From: Paraburkholderia sp.
Lineage (GTDB): Bacteria > Pseudomonadota > Gammaproteobacteria > Burkholderiales > Burkholderiaceae
DNA: 64,000 bases
Direction: 5' to 3'
NCBI RefSeq assembly: GCF_028283785.1
Contig: NZ_JAPWKB010000019.1
Span: 888,001-952,000, forward strand
This document shows, one piece after another, positions 33,488 through 42,448 of this stretch (its first letter is position 1; every line of letters starts with the position of its first letter). The notes under the pieces are model-generated. The model was not told the origin of the DNA. It saw only the letters and a list, made by a program, of their open reading frames with translations, and searched no databases. Both the position numbers and the translations under genes were made by a program.

Positions 33488-35149
33488 ATGACCAAATATG
33501 TTTTCGTCACCGGCGGCGTAGTTTCTTCCCTCGGCAAGGGTATTGCCGCCGCTTCCCTCGCCGCGATCCTCGAATCGCGCGGTCTCAGAGTCACCCTCCT
33601 TAAGCTCGATCCGTACATCAACGTCGACCCCGGCACGATGAGTCCGTTTCAACACGGCGAAGTGTTTGTCACGGAAGACGGCGCGGAGACTGACCTCGAC
33701 CTTGGCCACTATGAGCGCTTCATCAGCACGAAGATGCGCAAGGCCAACAACTTCACCACCGGCCAGATTTACGAATCGGTTATCCGCAAGGAACGCCGGG
33801 GCGATTATCTCGGCAAGACGGTGCAGGTCATCCCGCACATCACGAACGAAATCCAGGCATTCGTCGAACGCGGCGCGGCATCCGCGACGTGCGGCGAGCC
33901 GGATGTCGCCATCGTCGAAGTCGGTGGTACGGTCGGCGATATCGAATCGCTGCCGTTCCTCGAGGCCGCCCGTCAGATGAGCCTGCGCATGGGCCGCAAC
34001 AGTGCGTGCTTCGTGCACCTGACGCTGGTGCCATGGGTCGCCACGGCCGGCGAACTCAAGACCAAGCCTACGCAACACAGCGTGCAGAAGCTGCGTGAAA
34101 TCGGCATCTTGCCGCACGTGCTGCTGTGCCGTGCCGACCGCCGCATTCCCGACGACGAGCGCGCGAAAATCTCGATGTTCTCGAACGTGCCGGAAGACGC
34201 GGTCATCTCCGTGTGGGACGCCGACAGCATCTACAAGATTCCGCAGATGCTGCACGATCAAGGCCTCGACGAGATCATCTGCGAAGAGCTGAAGCTCACG
34301 CCGAAGCCGGCCGATCTGTCGATGTGGTCCGACCTCGTCGAAAAGCTCGAACACCCGAAGAGCGAAGTGACGATCGGCATGGTCGGCAAGTATGTCGATC
34401 TGACCGAGTCGTACAAGTCGCTGATCGAAGCGCTGCGCCATGCGTCGATCCACACGTCGACCAAGGTCAACATCGAATACCTGGATTCGGAAGAAATCGA
34501 AACCAATGGTGTCGACAGCCTCAAGCATCTCGACGCCGTGCTGGTTCCGGGCGGCTTCGGTCGTCGTGGCACCGAAGGCAAGATCAAGGCGATCCAGTAC
34601 GCCCGCGAAGCGAAAGTGCCGTATCTCGGCATCTGCCTCGGCATGCAGCTGGCCGTCATCGAGTTCGCCCGTCACGCGGTAGGCCTGACGGACGCGAATA
34701 GCACCGAGTTCGATCAGACCACGCCGAATCGCGTCGTCGCATTGATCACCGAGTGGTACGACCGCGAAGGCCGTGTCGAGAAGCGCGACGAAGAGTCGGA
34801 TCTCGGCGGCACGATGCGTCTCGGTTCGCAACGCTGCCCGATCAAGCCCGGCACGATGGCGGCTGAGATCTACGGCGCGGACGTGAACGAGCGTCACCGT
34901 CACCGTTACGAAGTCAACAACCGCTTCGTACCGCAGCTCGAAGAGAAAGGCCTGATCATCAGCGCGCATACGCCGAGCGAAGATCTGCCGGAAATGATGG
35001 AACTGCCGCGTTCGATGCACCCGTGGTTCGTCGGCGTTCAGTTCCACCCGGAATTCACGTCCACGCCGCGTGACGGTCATCCGTTGTTCAAGTCGTTTGT
35101 CGAAGCGGCGCGTGCGTACAAAGGCGACCGCGGCGAGGAGCAAGCATGA
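33488..35149 (+). CDS. pyrG: CTP synthase
   Basis: A 553-residue enzyme that aminates UTP to CTP using glutamine. The N-terminal synthetase domain starts MTKYVFVTGGVVSSLGKGIAAASLAAILE. The C-terminal glutamine amidotransferase has the nucleophile motif GICLGMQLAVIEF and the His-Glu pair in FHPEFTSTP. Length is slightly above E. coli (545). The kdsA start overlaps the stop by 4 bp (ATGA), so the two are translationally coupled. This is the pyrG-kdsA-eno-ftsB order seen in beta-proteobacteria. Confidence 0.98.
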   Translation: MTKYVFVTGGVVSSLGKGIAAASLAAILESRGLRVTLLKLDPYINVDPGTMSPFQHGEVFVTEDGAETDLDLGHYERFISTKMRKANNFTTGQIYESVIRKERRGDYLGKTVQVIPHITNEIQAFVERGAASATCGEPDVAIVEVGGTVGDIESLPFLEAARQMSLRMGRNSACFVHLTLVPWVATAGELKTKPTQHSVQKLREIGILPHVLLCRADRRIPDDERAKISMFSNVPEDAVISVWDADSIYKIPQMLHDQGLDEIICEELKLTPKPADLSMWSDLVEKLEHPKSEVTIGMVGKYVDLTESYKSLIEALRHASIHTSTKVNIEYLDSEEIETNGVDSLKHLDAVLVPGGFGRRGTEGKIKAIQYAREAKVPYLGICLGMQLAVIEFARHAVGLTDANSTEFDQTTPNRVVALITEWYDREGRVEKRDEESDLGGTMRLGSQRCPIKPGTMAAEIYGADVNERHRHRYEVNNRFVPQLEEKGLIISAHTPSEDLPEMMELPRSMHPWFVGVQFHPEFTSTPRDGHPLFKSFVEAARAYKGDRGEEQA

Positions 35150-36000
35150 AACTGGGCGATTTCGAAATCGGCCTCGACAAGCCGTTTTTCCTGATCGCCG
35201 GCACCTGTGTCGTCGAATCGGAACAGATGACGATCGACACGGCGGGTCGGCTCAAGGAAATCTGCGCGAAGCTGAATATCCCGTTCATCTACAAATCGTC
35301 GTACGACAAGGCCAATCGCAGCAGCGGCAAGTCGTTTCGCGGTCTGGGCATGGACGAAGGTCTGCGCATCCTGTCCGAAGTGAAGCGTCAACTCGGTTTG
35401 CCGGTGCTGACCGACGTTCACGCGGAACACGAGATCGAACAGGTCGCGTCGGTGGTCGATGTGCTGCAAACGCCGGCGTTTCTGTGCCGTCAGACCGATT
35501 TCATCCACGCGTGCGCGCGTTCGGGTAAGCCGGTCAACATCAAGAAAGGCCAGTTCCTCGCGCCGCACGACATGAAGAACGTGATCGACAAGGCGCGCGA
35601 CGCTGCGCGTGAAGCCGGTCTGTCGGAAGACCGCTTCATGACGTGCGAACGCGGCGTGTCGTTCGGGTATAACAATCTCGTCTCGGATATGCGCTCGCTC
35701 GCCATCATGCGCGAGACCGGCGCGCCGGTCGTGTTCGACGCCACCCACTCGGTGCAGTTGCCGGGCGGGCAGGGCACCAGCTCCGGCGGCCAGCGCGAAT
35801 TCGTGCCGGTTCTGGCGCGCGCGGCTGTCGCCGTGGGCGTGTCGGGCCTGTTCATGGAAACCCATCCGGATCCGGCGAAAGCCATGTCGGACGGTCCGAA
35901 CGCGGTGCCGCTGCATCGTATGGCCGAACTGCTCGAGACGCTCGTTACGCTCGATCAGGCCGTGAAGCGCGCGCCGTTTCTCGAAAGCGATTTCAACTGA
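35146..36000 (+). CDS. kdsA: 3-deoxy-D-manno-octulosonate-8-phosphate synthase
   Basis: A 284-residue enzyme condensing phosphoenolpyruvate with arabinose 5-phosphate to make KDO-8-P for lipopolysaccharide core. Conserved segments are FIYKSSYDKANRSS, TDVHAEHEIEQ, FDATHSVQLPGGQG and METHPDPAKAMSDGPN. At the position that is Asn26 in the E. coli metal-independent enzyme there is Cys21 (IAGTCVVESEQM), as in the metal-dependent A. aeolicus type. This predicts a divalent-metal-dependent enzyme. It overlaps pyrG by 4 bp. Confidence 0.97.
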   Translation: MKLGDFEIGLDKPFFLIAGTCVVESEQMTIDTAGRLKEICAKLNIPFIYKSSYDKANRSSGKSFRGLGMDEGLRILSEVKRQLGLPVLTDVHAEHEIEQVASVVDVLQTPAFLCRQTDFIHACARSGKPVNIKKGQFLAPHDMKNVIDKARDAAREAGLSEDRFMTCERGVSFGYNNLVSDMRSLAIMRETGAPVVFDATHSVQLPGGQGTSSGGQREFVPVLARAAVAVGVSGLFMETHPDPAKAMSDGPNAVPLHRMAELLETLVTLDQAVKRAPFLESDFN

Positions 36001-36172
36001 TGTGCAAGCCGCGCCGTGCCGCAAGGTGCCGCGCGGCGTGAGCCGAGGGTCGTCGGAAGCGGGCCGTCGTCGGGCAGCGTTGCGCTGCGGATGACGCGTC
36101 GAGTGGAGACTGCGCGGACGCGACTCAAGGCTGTTTCACCGTAAGAATTCAACGTCATTTCTTGAGGAAACC

Positions 36173-37456
36173 ATGAGTGCTATCGTAGATATCATTGGTC
36201 GCGAGATTCTGGATTCGCGAGGCAACCCCACCGTCGAATGCGACGTGCTGCTCGAGTCGGGCACGATGGGCCGCGCTGCGGTGCCGTCGGGCGCATCGAC
36301 CGGCTCGCGGGAAGCCATCGAACTGCGCGACGGCGAGACCGGTCGCTACGGCGGCAAGGGCGTCCTGAAAGCGGTCGAGCACATCAACACCGAAATCTCC
36401 GAAGCGATCATGGGTCTCGACGCTTCCGAACAAGCCTTCCTCGACAAGACGCTGCTCGAACTCGACGGCACCGACAACAAGTCGCGCCTCGGTGCGAACG
36501 CAATGCTCGCCGTGTCGATGGCTGTCGCGAAGGCTGCGGCTGAAGAAGCCGGTCTGCCGCTGTATCGCTACTTCGGCGGCTCGGGCGCGATGCAACTGCC
36601 GGTGCCGATGATGAACATCGTCAATGGCGGCGCGCACGCGAACAACAGCCTGGACATCCAGGAATTCATGATCGTGCCGGTGAGCCAGCCGACCTTCCGC
36701 GAAGCACTGCGCTGCGGCGCCGAAGTGTTCCACGCGCTGAAGAAGATCCTGGCCGACCGCGGCATGAGCACGGCAGTGGGCGACGAAGGCGGCTTCGCAC
36801 CGAACTTCGGCAGCAACGACGAATGCCTGTCCACGATCCTGCAAGCTATCGAAAAAGCCGGCTACCGCGCCGGTGAAGACGTGCTGCTCGCGCTCGACTG
36901 CGCCGCCAGCGAGTTCTACCACGACGGCAAGTACCAGTTGGCGGGCGAAGGCCTGCAACTGTCGTCGACGGAATTCGCCGACTATCTGGCAACGCTCGCG
37001 GACAAGTTCCCGATCGTGTCGATCGAAGACGGCATGCACGAAAGCGATTGGGTCGGCTGGAAGACCCTCACCGAAAAACTCGGCAAGAAGATTCAGCTGG
37101 TCGGCGACGATCTGTTCGTCACGAACACGCGCATCCTGAAGGAAGGCATCGATAAGGGCATCGCGAACTCGATCCTGATCAAGATCAACCAGATCGGTAC
37201 GCTGACGGAAACCTTCGCGGCAATCGAAATGGCCAAGCGCGCTGGCTACACGGCTGTGATCTCGCATCGCTCGGGCGAAACCGAAGATTCGACCATCGCC
37301 GATATCGCGGTTGGCCTGAACGCCGGTCAGATCAAGACGGGTTCGCTGTCGCGCTCGGACCGCATCTCGAAGTACAACCAGTTGCTGCGTATCGAAGAAG
37401 ACCTCGGCGATATCGCCAGCTATCCGGGTAAGTCGGCGTTCTACAACCTCCGTTGA
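36173..37456 (+). CDS. eno: Enolase
   Basis: A 427-residue glycolytic enzyme converting 2-phosphoglycerate to phosphoenolpyruvate, also a degradosome partner in many bacteria. Visible motifs are GRAAVPSGASTGSREA, GDEGGFAPN, the metal-ligand region LALDCAASEFY and SIEDGMHESDW, the catalytic lysine in LIKINQIGTL, and SHRSGETEDSTIAD. The start has TTGAGGAAACC. It lies 172 bp after kdsA and 152 bp before ftsB. Confidence 0.98.
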   Translation: MSAIVDIIGREILDSRGNPTVECDVLLESGTMGRAAVPSGASTGSREAIELRDGETGRYGGKGVLKAVEHINTEISEAIMGLDASEQAFLDKTLLELDGTDNKSRLGANAMLAVSMAVAKAAAEEAGLPLYRYFGGSGAMQLPVPMMNIVNGGAHANNSLDIQEFMIVPVSQPTFREALRCGAEVFHALKKILADRGMSTAVGDEGGFAPNFGSNDECLSTILQAIEKAGYRAGEDVLLALDCAASEFYHDGKYQLAGEGLQLSSTEFADYLATLADKFPIVSIEDGMHESDWVGWKTLTEKLGKKIQLVGDDLFVTNTRILKEGIDKGIANSILIKINQIGTLTETFAAIEMAKRAGYTAVISHRSGETEDSTIADIAVGLNAGQIKTGSLSRSDRISKYNQLLRIEEDLGDIASYPGKSAFYNLR

Positions 37457-37558
37457 GCGCTGCATTGATCGCCATGGCCGTTCGCAGCAGCGTGTCGCAT
37501 GCGCTATGCTCGCAGCGTGCCGGTCATGCGGTCATTCACCTTCGTTCCTGATTCAGCC

Positions 37559-37587
37559 CGCCGCCCTGCGTATAGCGCAGGGCGGCG
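37559..37587 (+). other. Strong hairpin between eno and ftsB
   Basis: A perfect 12-bp GC-rich stem (37559-37570 with 37576-37587) with a TATAG loop, only 22 nt before the ftsB ATG. There is no T tract. It may terminate poorly, protect the eno 3' end, or hold back ftsB translation. Confidence 0.6.
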
Positions 37588-37608
37588 CGTATTTAGTGCG
37601 CTAACTTC

Positions 37609-38049
37609 ATGCGGCTTGTCACTGTCGTTCTGATCGTTCTGCTGGCGATGATCCAGTACCCGCTCTGGTGGGGTCACGGCGGCTGGTTGCGCGTCCATGA
37701 ATTGCAGGGACAACTCGCGCAGCAGCTGCAGAAGAACGCCGACGCGAAGGTGCGTAACGAGCGGATCGAAGGGGAAGTACAGGATTTGCAGAACGGCACG
37801 GCCGCCGTCGAAGAGCGGGCGCGCTACGAAATGGGCATGGTGAAAGACAGCGAAGTGTTCGTGCAGTTCGTATCGCCGAATGCGCCGCTGCCGACGTCGA
37901 ATGCGAATTCGGCGCCGTCGGATACGTCCACACGCGGTGTAGTTTCGGCTGCACCGCTGCGTGTGGTGCCGACGCCGGAATCGCGGTTGAAGCCCGAGCG
38001 CAAGCACGCCGCGAGCAAGAACGCCAAAGAAAAGAAACCCGCACATTAA
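37609..38049 (+). CDS. ftsB: Cell division protein FtsB
   Basis: A 146-residue bitopic divisome protein of the DivIC family that joins FtsL and FtsQ. Residues about 3-20 are the membrane segment (LVTVVLIVLLAMIQYPLWW), followed by a coiled coil (LQGQLAQQLQKNADAKVRNERIEGEVQDL, about 26-58) and the conserved GTAAVEERARYEMGMVKDSEVFVQF. A Ser/Pro/Lys-rich tail after about residue 90 makes it longer than E. coli FtsB (103). Its position after eno is the typical one. No clear ribosome site is seen. Confidence 0.93.
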   Translation: MRLVTVVLIVLLAMIQYPLWWGHGGWLRVHELQGQLAQQLQKNADAKVRNERIEGEVQDLQNGTAAVEERARYEMGMVKDSEVFVQFVSPNAPLPTSNANSAPSDTSTRGVVSAAPLRVVPTPESRLKPERKHAASKNAKEKKPAH

Positions 38050-38073
38050 GAGGGCGGAGCCTGGGAGAGCAAG

Positions 38074-38104
38074 AAAAAGGCGCGGTGAAAACCGCGCCTT
38101 TTTT
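38074..38104 (+). terminator. Terminator after ftsB
   Basis: An AAAAAGGCGCGGT-GAAA-ACCGCGCCTTTTTT hairpin, 25 bp past the ftsB stop. Confidence 0.9.
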
Positions 38105-38171
38105 CTTTTCTGCGAGCCGCCAATCTGCGTCAACCGCGATCGGGCGGTTCGAAGCAACGGCTAAAGGCTGC

Positions 38172-38573
38172 TTACCAGCCCCAGCCCGGGCCGTATCCGC
38201 CGCCCCAACCATAACCGACGCCGGTGCCCCAACCGCGGCCCCAGCCGCCACCGCTGTAATAGCTGCCGTAGACGGTCACAGGCGGCGTGTAGTAGCGCGC
38301 CCATGCCTGCGCTGCTGCGTCGTTGGCAATGGCCTGATTTTGCTCGGCCAGCACCTCACGGTCGATCGCGTCGTACTGCTTGCGCTCGTCGGGTGTCAAC
38401 GGACGCGCGCCTGCCGTGGTTTGATCCGACGGCAGACGGCTGTAGATCGGCGACGGACCCGGCGGATCCATCATGCACGCCGACAACACGACGCTGCCCG
38501 CCGCCAGCGCGAACGTCAGCGTCCGCGTTGGCATACGGTTGCGCAGCGTGAGCACGAAATTATGGGTGTTCAT
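38172..38573 (-). CDS. Glycine/tryptophan-rich putative lipoprotein
   Basis: A 133-residue protein with a lipobox LSAC (Cys33 from the start used, Cys20 from an internal ATG at 38534). A charged region (LTPDERKQYDAIDREVLAEQNQAIANDAAAQAWARYY) is followed by a Gly/Tyr/Trp-rich C-terminus ending GPGWGW. No domain is recognised. The ATG at 38573 has GGAGG five bases upstream; an ATG immediately before it (38576) is too close. A predicted outer-membrane or periplasmic lipoprotein of unknown role. Confidence 0.7.
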   Translation of the reverse strand: MNTHNFVLTLRNRMPTRTLTFALAAGSVVLSACMMDPPGPSPIYSRLPSDQTTAGARPLTPDERKQYDAIDREVLAEQNQAIANDAAAQAWARYYTPPVTVYGSYYSGGGWGRGWGTGVGYGWGGGYGPGWGW

Positions 38574-38687
38574 CATGGCCTCCATCGCACGATGCCGCCG
38601 CATGGGCATGCCGGCGCCGTCCAATGTTCAACAATACCGCGCGGCCGCACACGCAGGTGCGGATCCGGCCGCGCGCTTTGACGCGTC

Positions 38688-39638
38688 TCAATGTCGCTGG
38701 TCGGCAGCGGGCGACACACCTTCTGAGAGCGCGTTGGCGCTGAAAAGTTGCGCCACATCGACCGGGTCGAATTCGTACCGCTGATTACAGAACTCGCAGT
38801 GAATCTCGACGTGTCCGCGTTCTTCGATCACGCTATCCACCTCTTCGCGGCCGAGCATTTTCAGCATCGCGCCGACTTTCTCGCGCGAGCACGAGCATTC
38901 GAAGCGCGTTTTCGCCGGCTCGAAATGCTGGACGTTTTCCTGCCAGAACAAACGGCGGAACAGGGTTTCCGGTTCTTCCTTCAGCAGTTCGTCTTGCGAC
39001 AGCGTGCTGCCGAGCGTGCACACACGCGCCCACGTGTCGGTGTCGAGATCGCCCGGATGCGGGACGATGCCGCCGTCGCCGGGCAGCTTTTGCAGCAGCA
39101 TGCCGACTGCGCGCTCGGTGTTCGCGGCAAGCCACAACCGCGTGTCGAGCTGTTCCGAGTGATGCATGTAGTGCTCGAGCACTTCGCTCATCGACTTCAG
39201 CGGACCGTCGAGACCGGACAGCGGCACGATGCCTTGATACGGCTGCTGGCCAGGCTTCTTGTCGCGCGGATCGAGCGTAATCACGCAACGGCCGTGGCCG
39301 CTCGCGTTGACGAGTTCGATCAGCGTCGTGTCGTCACCGATGGTGGCGTCCGCTTCGCCGGAGAACTTGGCGGTCGCGCGCATCGACAGGTCGGAGCTGC
39401 ACTGGACGACCAGCATCTTCACCGGACCGTCGCCGAAAATCTGCATCACGAGCGTGCCGTCGAACTTCAGATTGGCCGACAGCAGCGCGCACGCGGCCAT
39501 CATTTCGCCAAGGATTGTCCGCACGGGCGCCGGATAGTCGCGCCGCGTCAGCACTTCCTGCCATGTGTTTTGCAGCGAAACGATCTCGCCGCGCACCGGC
39601 GCCGCGCTGAACATGAATTTTTGCAACTGGTCGTTCAC
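38688..39638 (-). CDS. hslO: Redox-regulated chaperonin Hsp33
   Basis: A 316-residue cytoplasmic holdase activated by oxidation and heat. The four zinc cysteines are in the C-terminal switch: FECSCSREKVGAML and HCEFCNQRYEF. The N-terminal domain has the family sequences QTWxx, GEMMAACALLSANLKFDG and the GDGPVKMLVVQC strand. It lies 41 bp downstream of the gamma-carbonic anhydrase gene and is probably cotranscribed with it. Confidence 0.95.
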   Translation of the reverse strand: MNDQLQKFMFSAAPVRGEIVSLQNTWQEVLTRRDYPAPVRTILGEMMAACALLSANLKFDGTLVMQIFGDGPVKMLVVQCSSDLSMRATAKFSGEADATIGDDTTLIELVNASGHGRCVITLDPRDKKPGQQPYQGIVPLSGLDGPLKSMSEVLEHYMHHSEQLDTRLWLAANTERAVGMLLQKLPGDGGIVPHPGDLDTDTWARVCTLGSTLSQDELLKEEPETLFRRLFWQENVQHFEPAKTRFECSCSREKVGAMLKMLGREEVDSVIEERGHVEIHCEFCNQRYEFDPVDVAQLFSANALSEGVSPAADQRH

Positions 39639-39679
39639 AACTTTTCCTTCGGTAATGGGGCAGCGTGCGTGTCGGCGGA

Positions 39680-40204
39680 TTAGCCGATGCGCACCAGCTG
39701 CGCCTTGAAATATTCGCGCCGCTCGACGTAGACAGCAGAGGCACGGTGCAACCCGGCGATGTCGGCTTCCGACAGTTCGCGGACCACTTTGGCCGGCGCG
39801 CCCAGAATCAGGGAGTTGTCGGGAAACACTTTGCCTTCGGTGACGACGGCGCCCGCGCCAACCAGACAGTTGCGGCCGATGACCGCGCCATTCAAGACCA
39901 CCGCCTGAATTCCGATCAACGATCCTTCCTTGATCGTGCAGCCGTGCAGCATGGCCTGATGGCCGACGGTGACATTGGCTTCGATCGTCAGCGGAAAGCC
40001 GGGATCTGCGTGCAACACCGCGTTTTCCTGCACGTTGCTGCCCTTGCCGAGCCGGATCGGCTCGTTATCGCCGCGCAACGCGGCGCCGAACCACACGCTC
40101 GCATTTTCTTCGAGCGTCACGTCGCCGATGATCGTCGCGGTGTCGGCGACGAATACGCTTTCATGAATCGTCGGGGCCGAATCGCCAAGCTTGTAAATTG
40201 CCAC
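39680..40204 (-). CDS. Gamma-class carbonic anhydrase family protein
   Basis: A 174-residue left-handed beta-helix hexapeptide protein. Three conserved zinc/iron-binding histidines are His65 (AVLHAD), His82 and His87 (GHQAMLHGC). Hexapeptide repeats run from about residue 10 to 140, followed by a C-terminal helix. It belongs to the YrdA/CaiE/PaaY-like group; carbonic anhydrase activity is plausible but not shown for most members. Likely transcribed with hslO. Confidence 0.88.
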   Translation of the reverse strand: MAIYKLGDSAPTIHESVFVADTATIIGDVTLEENASVWFGAALRGDNEPIRLGKGSNVQENAVLHADPGFPLTIEANVTVGHQAMLHGCTIKEGSLIGIQAVVLNGAVIGRNCLVGAGAVVTEGKVFPDNSLILGAPAKVVRELSEADIAGLHRASAVYVERREYFKAQLVRIG

Positions 40205-40431
40205 AGTGTCTCCTGTCGGTCAGTCAATATGCTGGGGGTGACGGCGATGCCGCGAAGTCCGGCGCGATGCGCGCGGGCGGCGCTGTCGAGTGTTCGGTGT
40301 TGCTCGCTGCGTGTTCGAATCTTGTATTGTAAACGGTTGTGTGCATCGTCCGCCGGGCCGCATGTCGCGGTGTGTCGCCGGTGGACATATCCCTTTCGTC
40401 TGGCGCCTTCCGGCCCATCTGTCCTTCACGA

Positions 40432-41295
40432 ATGAATTGCTCCGATTCCGTTGAATCCGCCTCGTCGCACGTGACCTGCATCCGGCGTGCCGCGCTCGAC
40501 GCGCTGCGTGAGCACGAGCCTGTCGTCAAGGCCGACGCGGTCCGCGCGCTGTATGCGCGCTGGCTCGATGGCCACGCGCAGTGCGATCCGTCCGCCGCGT
40601 TCGACGAACCAGCCGGTTTGCCCGGCCGTCCGCCAAAGCCGGAACTGGTCGAGCCGCGTCAGCTCCGGCGACGCGGCATGCAATCGCCGGAAGGCCGCGC
40701 CGTGCTGCTGCACGCGCTCGCGCATATCGAGTTCAACGCGATCAATCTCGCGCTCGACGCCGTCTGGCGTTTTTCCGGCATGCCCGTCGATTTTTATGGC
40801 GACTGGCTGAAAGTCGCGGCCGAAGAAGCGCATCACTTCTCGTTGCTGCGCGCGCGACTCGCGGAATTCGGCCATGTGTACGGCGACTTCGCCGCGCACG
40901 ACGGCTTGTGGGACATGTGCGAACGCACTCGCGTCGATGTGCTGGCGCGGATGGCGCTGGTGCCGCGCACGCTCGAAGCGCGCGGCCTCGACGCATCGCC
41001 ACCGATCCGCGCGCGCTTGCAGCAGGCGGGCGATCACGCGTCGGCGGCGATTCTCGACGTAATCCTGCGCGACGAAATCGGCCACGTGCTGATCGGCAAC
41101 CGATGGTTCCGGTTTCTGTGCGACCAGCACGGTCACGATCCGCACGTCACGTATCTGCGTCTTGCAAACGAGTATCACGCGCCGAAATTGCGCGGCCCGT
41201 TCAATTTCGACGCACGCCGCGAAGCGGGCTTCGACGAGCAGGAACTCGCAGCGCTCGCCGGGCTGTCTCAGGACGCCGACAACGCGGATGCATAG
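40432..41295 (+). CDS. Ferritin-like domain protein (DUF455 family)
   Basis: A 287-residue all-helical protein. Glu/His pairs typical of a ferritin-like di-metal site are visible: HALAHIEFNAINLALDAVWRF, DWLKVAAEEAHHFSLLRARL, DVILRDEIGHVLIGNRWF. I recognise the DUF455 family, related to MiaE-like diiron proteins; the reaction is unknown. The start at 40432 (MNCSDSVESAS) is chosen over an Arg-rich upstream extension. It is divergent from the gamma-carbonic anhydrase gene with 227 bp between. Confidence 0.82.
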   Translation: MNCSDSVESASSHVTCIRRAALDALREHEPVVKADAVRALYARWLDGHAQCDPSAAFDEPAGLPGRPPKPELVEPRQLRRRGMQSPEGRAVLLHALAHIEFNAINLALDAVWRFSGMPVDFYGDWLKVAAEEAHHFSLLRARLAEFGHVYGDFAAHDGLWDMCERTRVDVLARMALVPRTLEARGLDASPPIRARLQQAGDHASAAILDVILRDEIGHVLIGNRWFRFLCDQHGHDPHVTYLRLANEYHAPKLRGPFNFDARREAGFDEQELAALAGLSQDADNADA

Positions 41296-41462
41296 TCCAT
41301 CCAGCGCGACGACGCCCGGCGGCTTGCGCATCGGGCAGTGCGCGCTGGCGCGCTGCCATGCTGTTCGCGTTAAAACCGAACCGCGCCTCGATCCGGCCCA
41401 CTCGCGCAAATCGCTTGTCTCGTTATAATCGAACGATCATTCTTTTCTGAGGCGTGCGACGC

Positions 41463-42347
41463 ATGATCACTTCCCAGTCGGATTTCATCGATGTGCGCGG
41501 CGTGCGTCTGCATGTGCGGCGCTGGGGCCACCGCGACGCACCCGCGCTGTTCATGCTGCATGGCTGGATGGACGTTGCAGCGTCGTTCCAGTTCGTGGTG
41601 GATGCGTTGGGCGACAACTGGCAGGTCATCGCACCCGACGGCCGCGGCTTCGGCTTGTCCGGCTGGCCGGTCGCGGCACAGGGCGGCGGCAGCTACTGGT
41701 TTCCCGACTACGTCGCCGACCTCGATGCATTGCTCGACCATTACGCGCCGAGCGGCGAAGTGAACCTGGTCGGGCACAGCATGGGCGCGAACATCGTTTG
41801 TCTGTATGCGGGCGTTCGGCCGGAAAGGGTTCGTCGGGTGGTCGATCTGGAAGGCTTCGGACTGGCGCCGGGCAAGGCTTCGCAAGCGCCGAAGCGGTTG
41901 CGCGGATGGCTCGACGAATTGCGCGAGCCGCCGCAATTGCGCGGCTACGCATCGCTGGACGACGTCGCCGCTCGCCTGATCAAGACCAATCCGCGTCTCG
42001 CGCCGTCGCGCGCGCGTTTTCTCGCGGCACACTGGTCGAAGCCGGACGGCAACGGCGGTCACATGTTGCTCGCCGATCCTGCGCACAAGCTGCGCGGGCC
42101 GTCGCTGTATCGACTCGACGAAGTGATGGCGGTGTGGTCGCAGGTTCAGGCCAAGGTGCTGCATATCGAAGCCGCCGGATCGCCGACGCTCGCGAGTATC
42201 GCCGGCGATATTCCGCTCGACGAATTCAAGGCGCGTTTCAGCGCGTTTCCGAACTGGCGCGAAAAAATCATCGACGATGCCGGACACATGGTCCACCACG
42301 ATCAGCCGGAGCAGGTTGCTGCGTTGATCGACGGGTTTTGCGCATAA
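41463..42347 (+). CDS. Alpha/beta-fold hydrolase
   Basis: A 294-residue hydrolase with HGWMDVAASF (oxyanion region), the nucleophile elbow GHSMGAN (NLVGHSMGANIVCLYAGV), and the catalytic His in DAGHMVHHDQPEQVA close to the C-terminus. It is probably an esterase or epoxide-hydrolase-like enzyme with unknown substrate. The ATG at 41463 lies 10 bp after TGAGG. A TATAAT at 41424-41429 is a likely -10 box. Confidence 0.87.
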   Translation: MITSQSDFIDVRGVRLHVRRWGHRDAPALFMLHGWMDVAASFQFVVDALGDNWQVIAPDGRGFGLSGWPVAAQGGGSYWFPDYVADLDALLDHYAPSGEVNLVGHSMGANIVCLYAGVRPERVRRVVDLEGFGLAPGKASQAPKRLRGWLDELREPPQLRGYASLDDVAARLIKTNPRLAPSRARFLAAHWSKPDGNGGHMLLADPAHKLRGPSLYRLDEVMAVWSQVQAKVLHIEAAGSPTLASIAGDIPLDEFKARFSAFPNWREKIIDDAGHMVHHDQPEQVAALIDGFCA

Positions 42348-42448
42348 ACTTTTTAGAAATTTTCTGATTTCCGGGATGATTGGCTCGTGGTGAATCGGCC
42401 GCGTTCGCTTACTGCGTTGCAGTAAAATGAACCCTGACTTTTTCGAAG

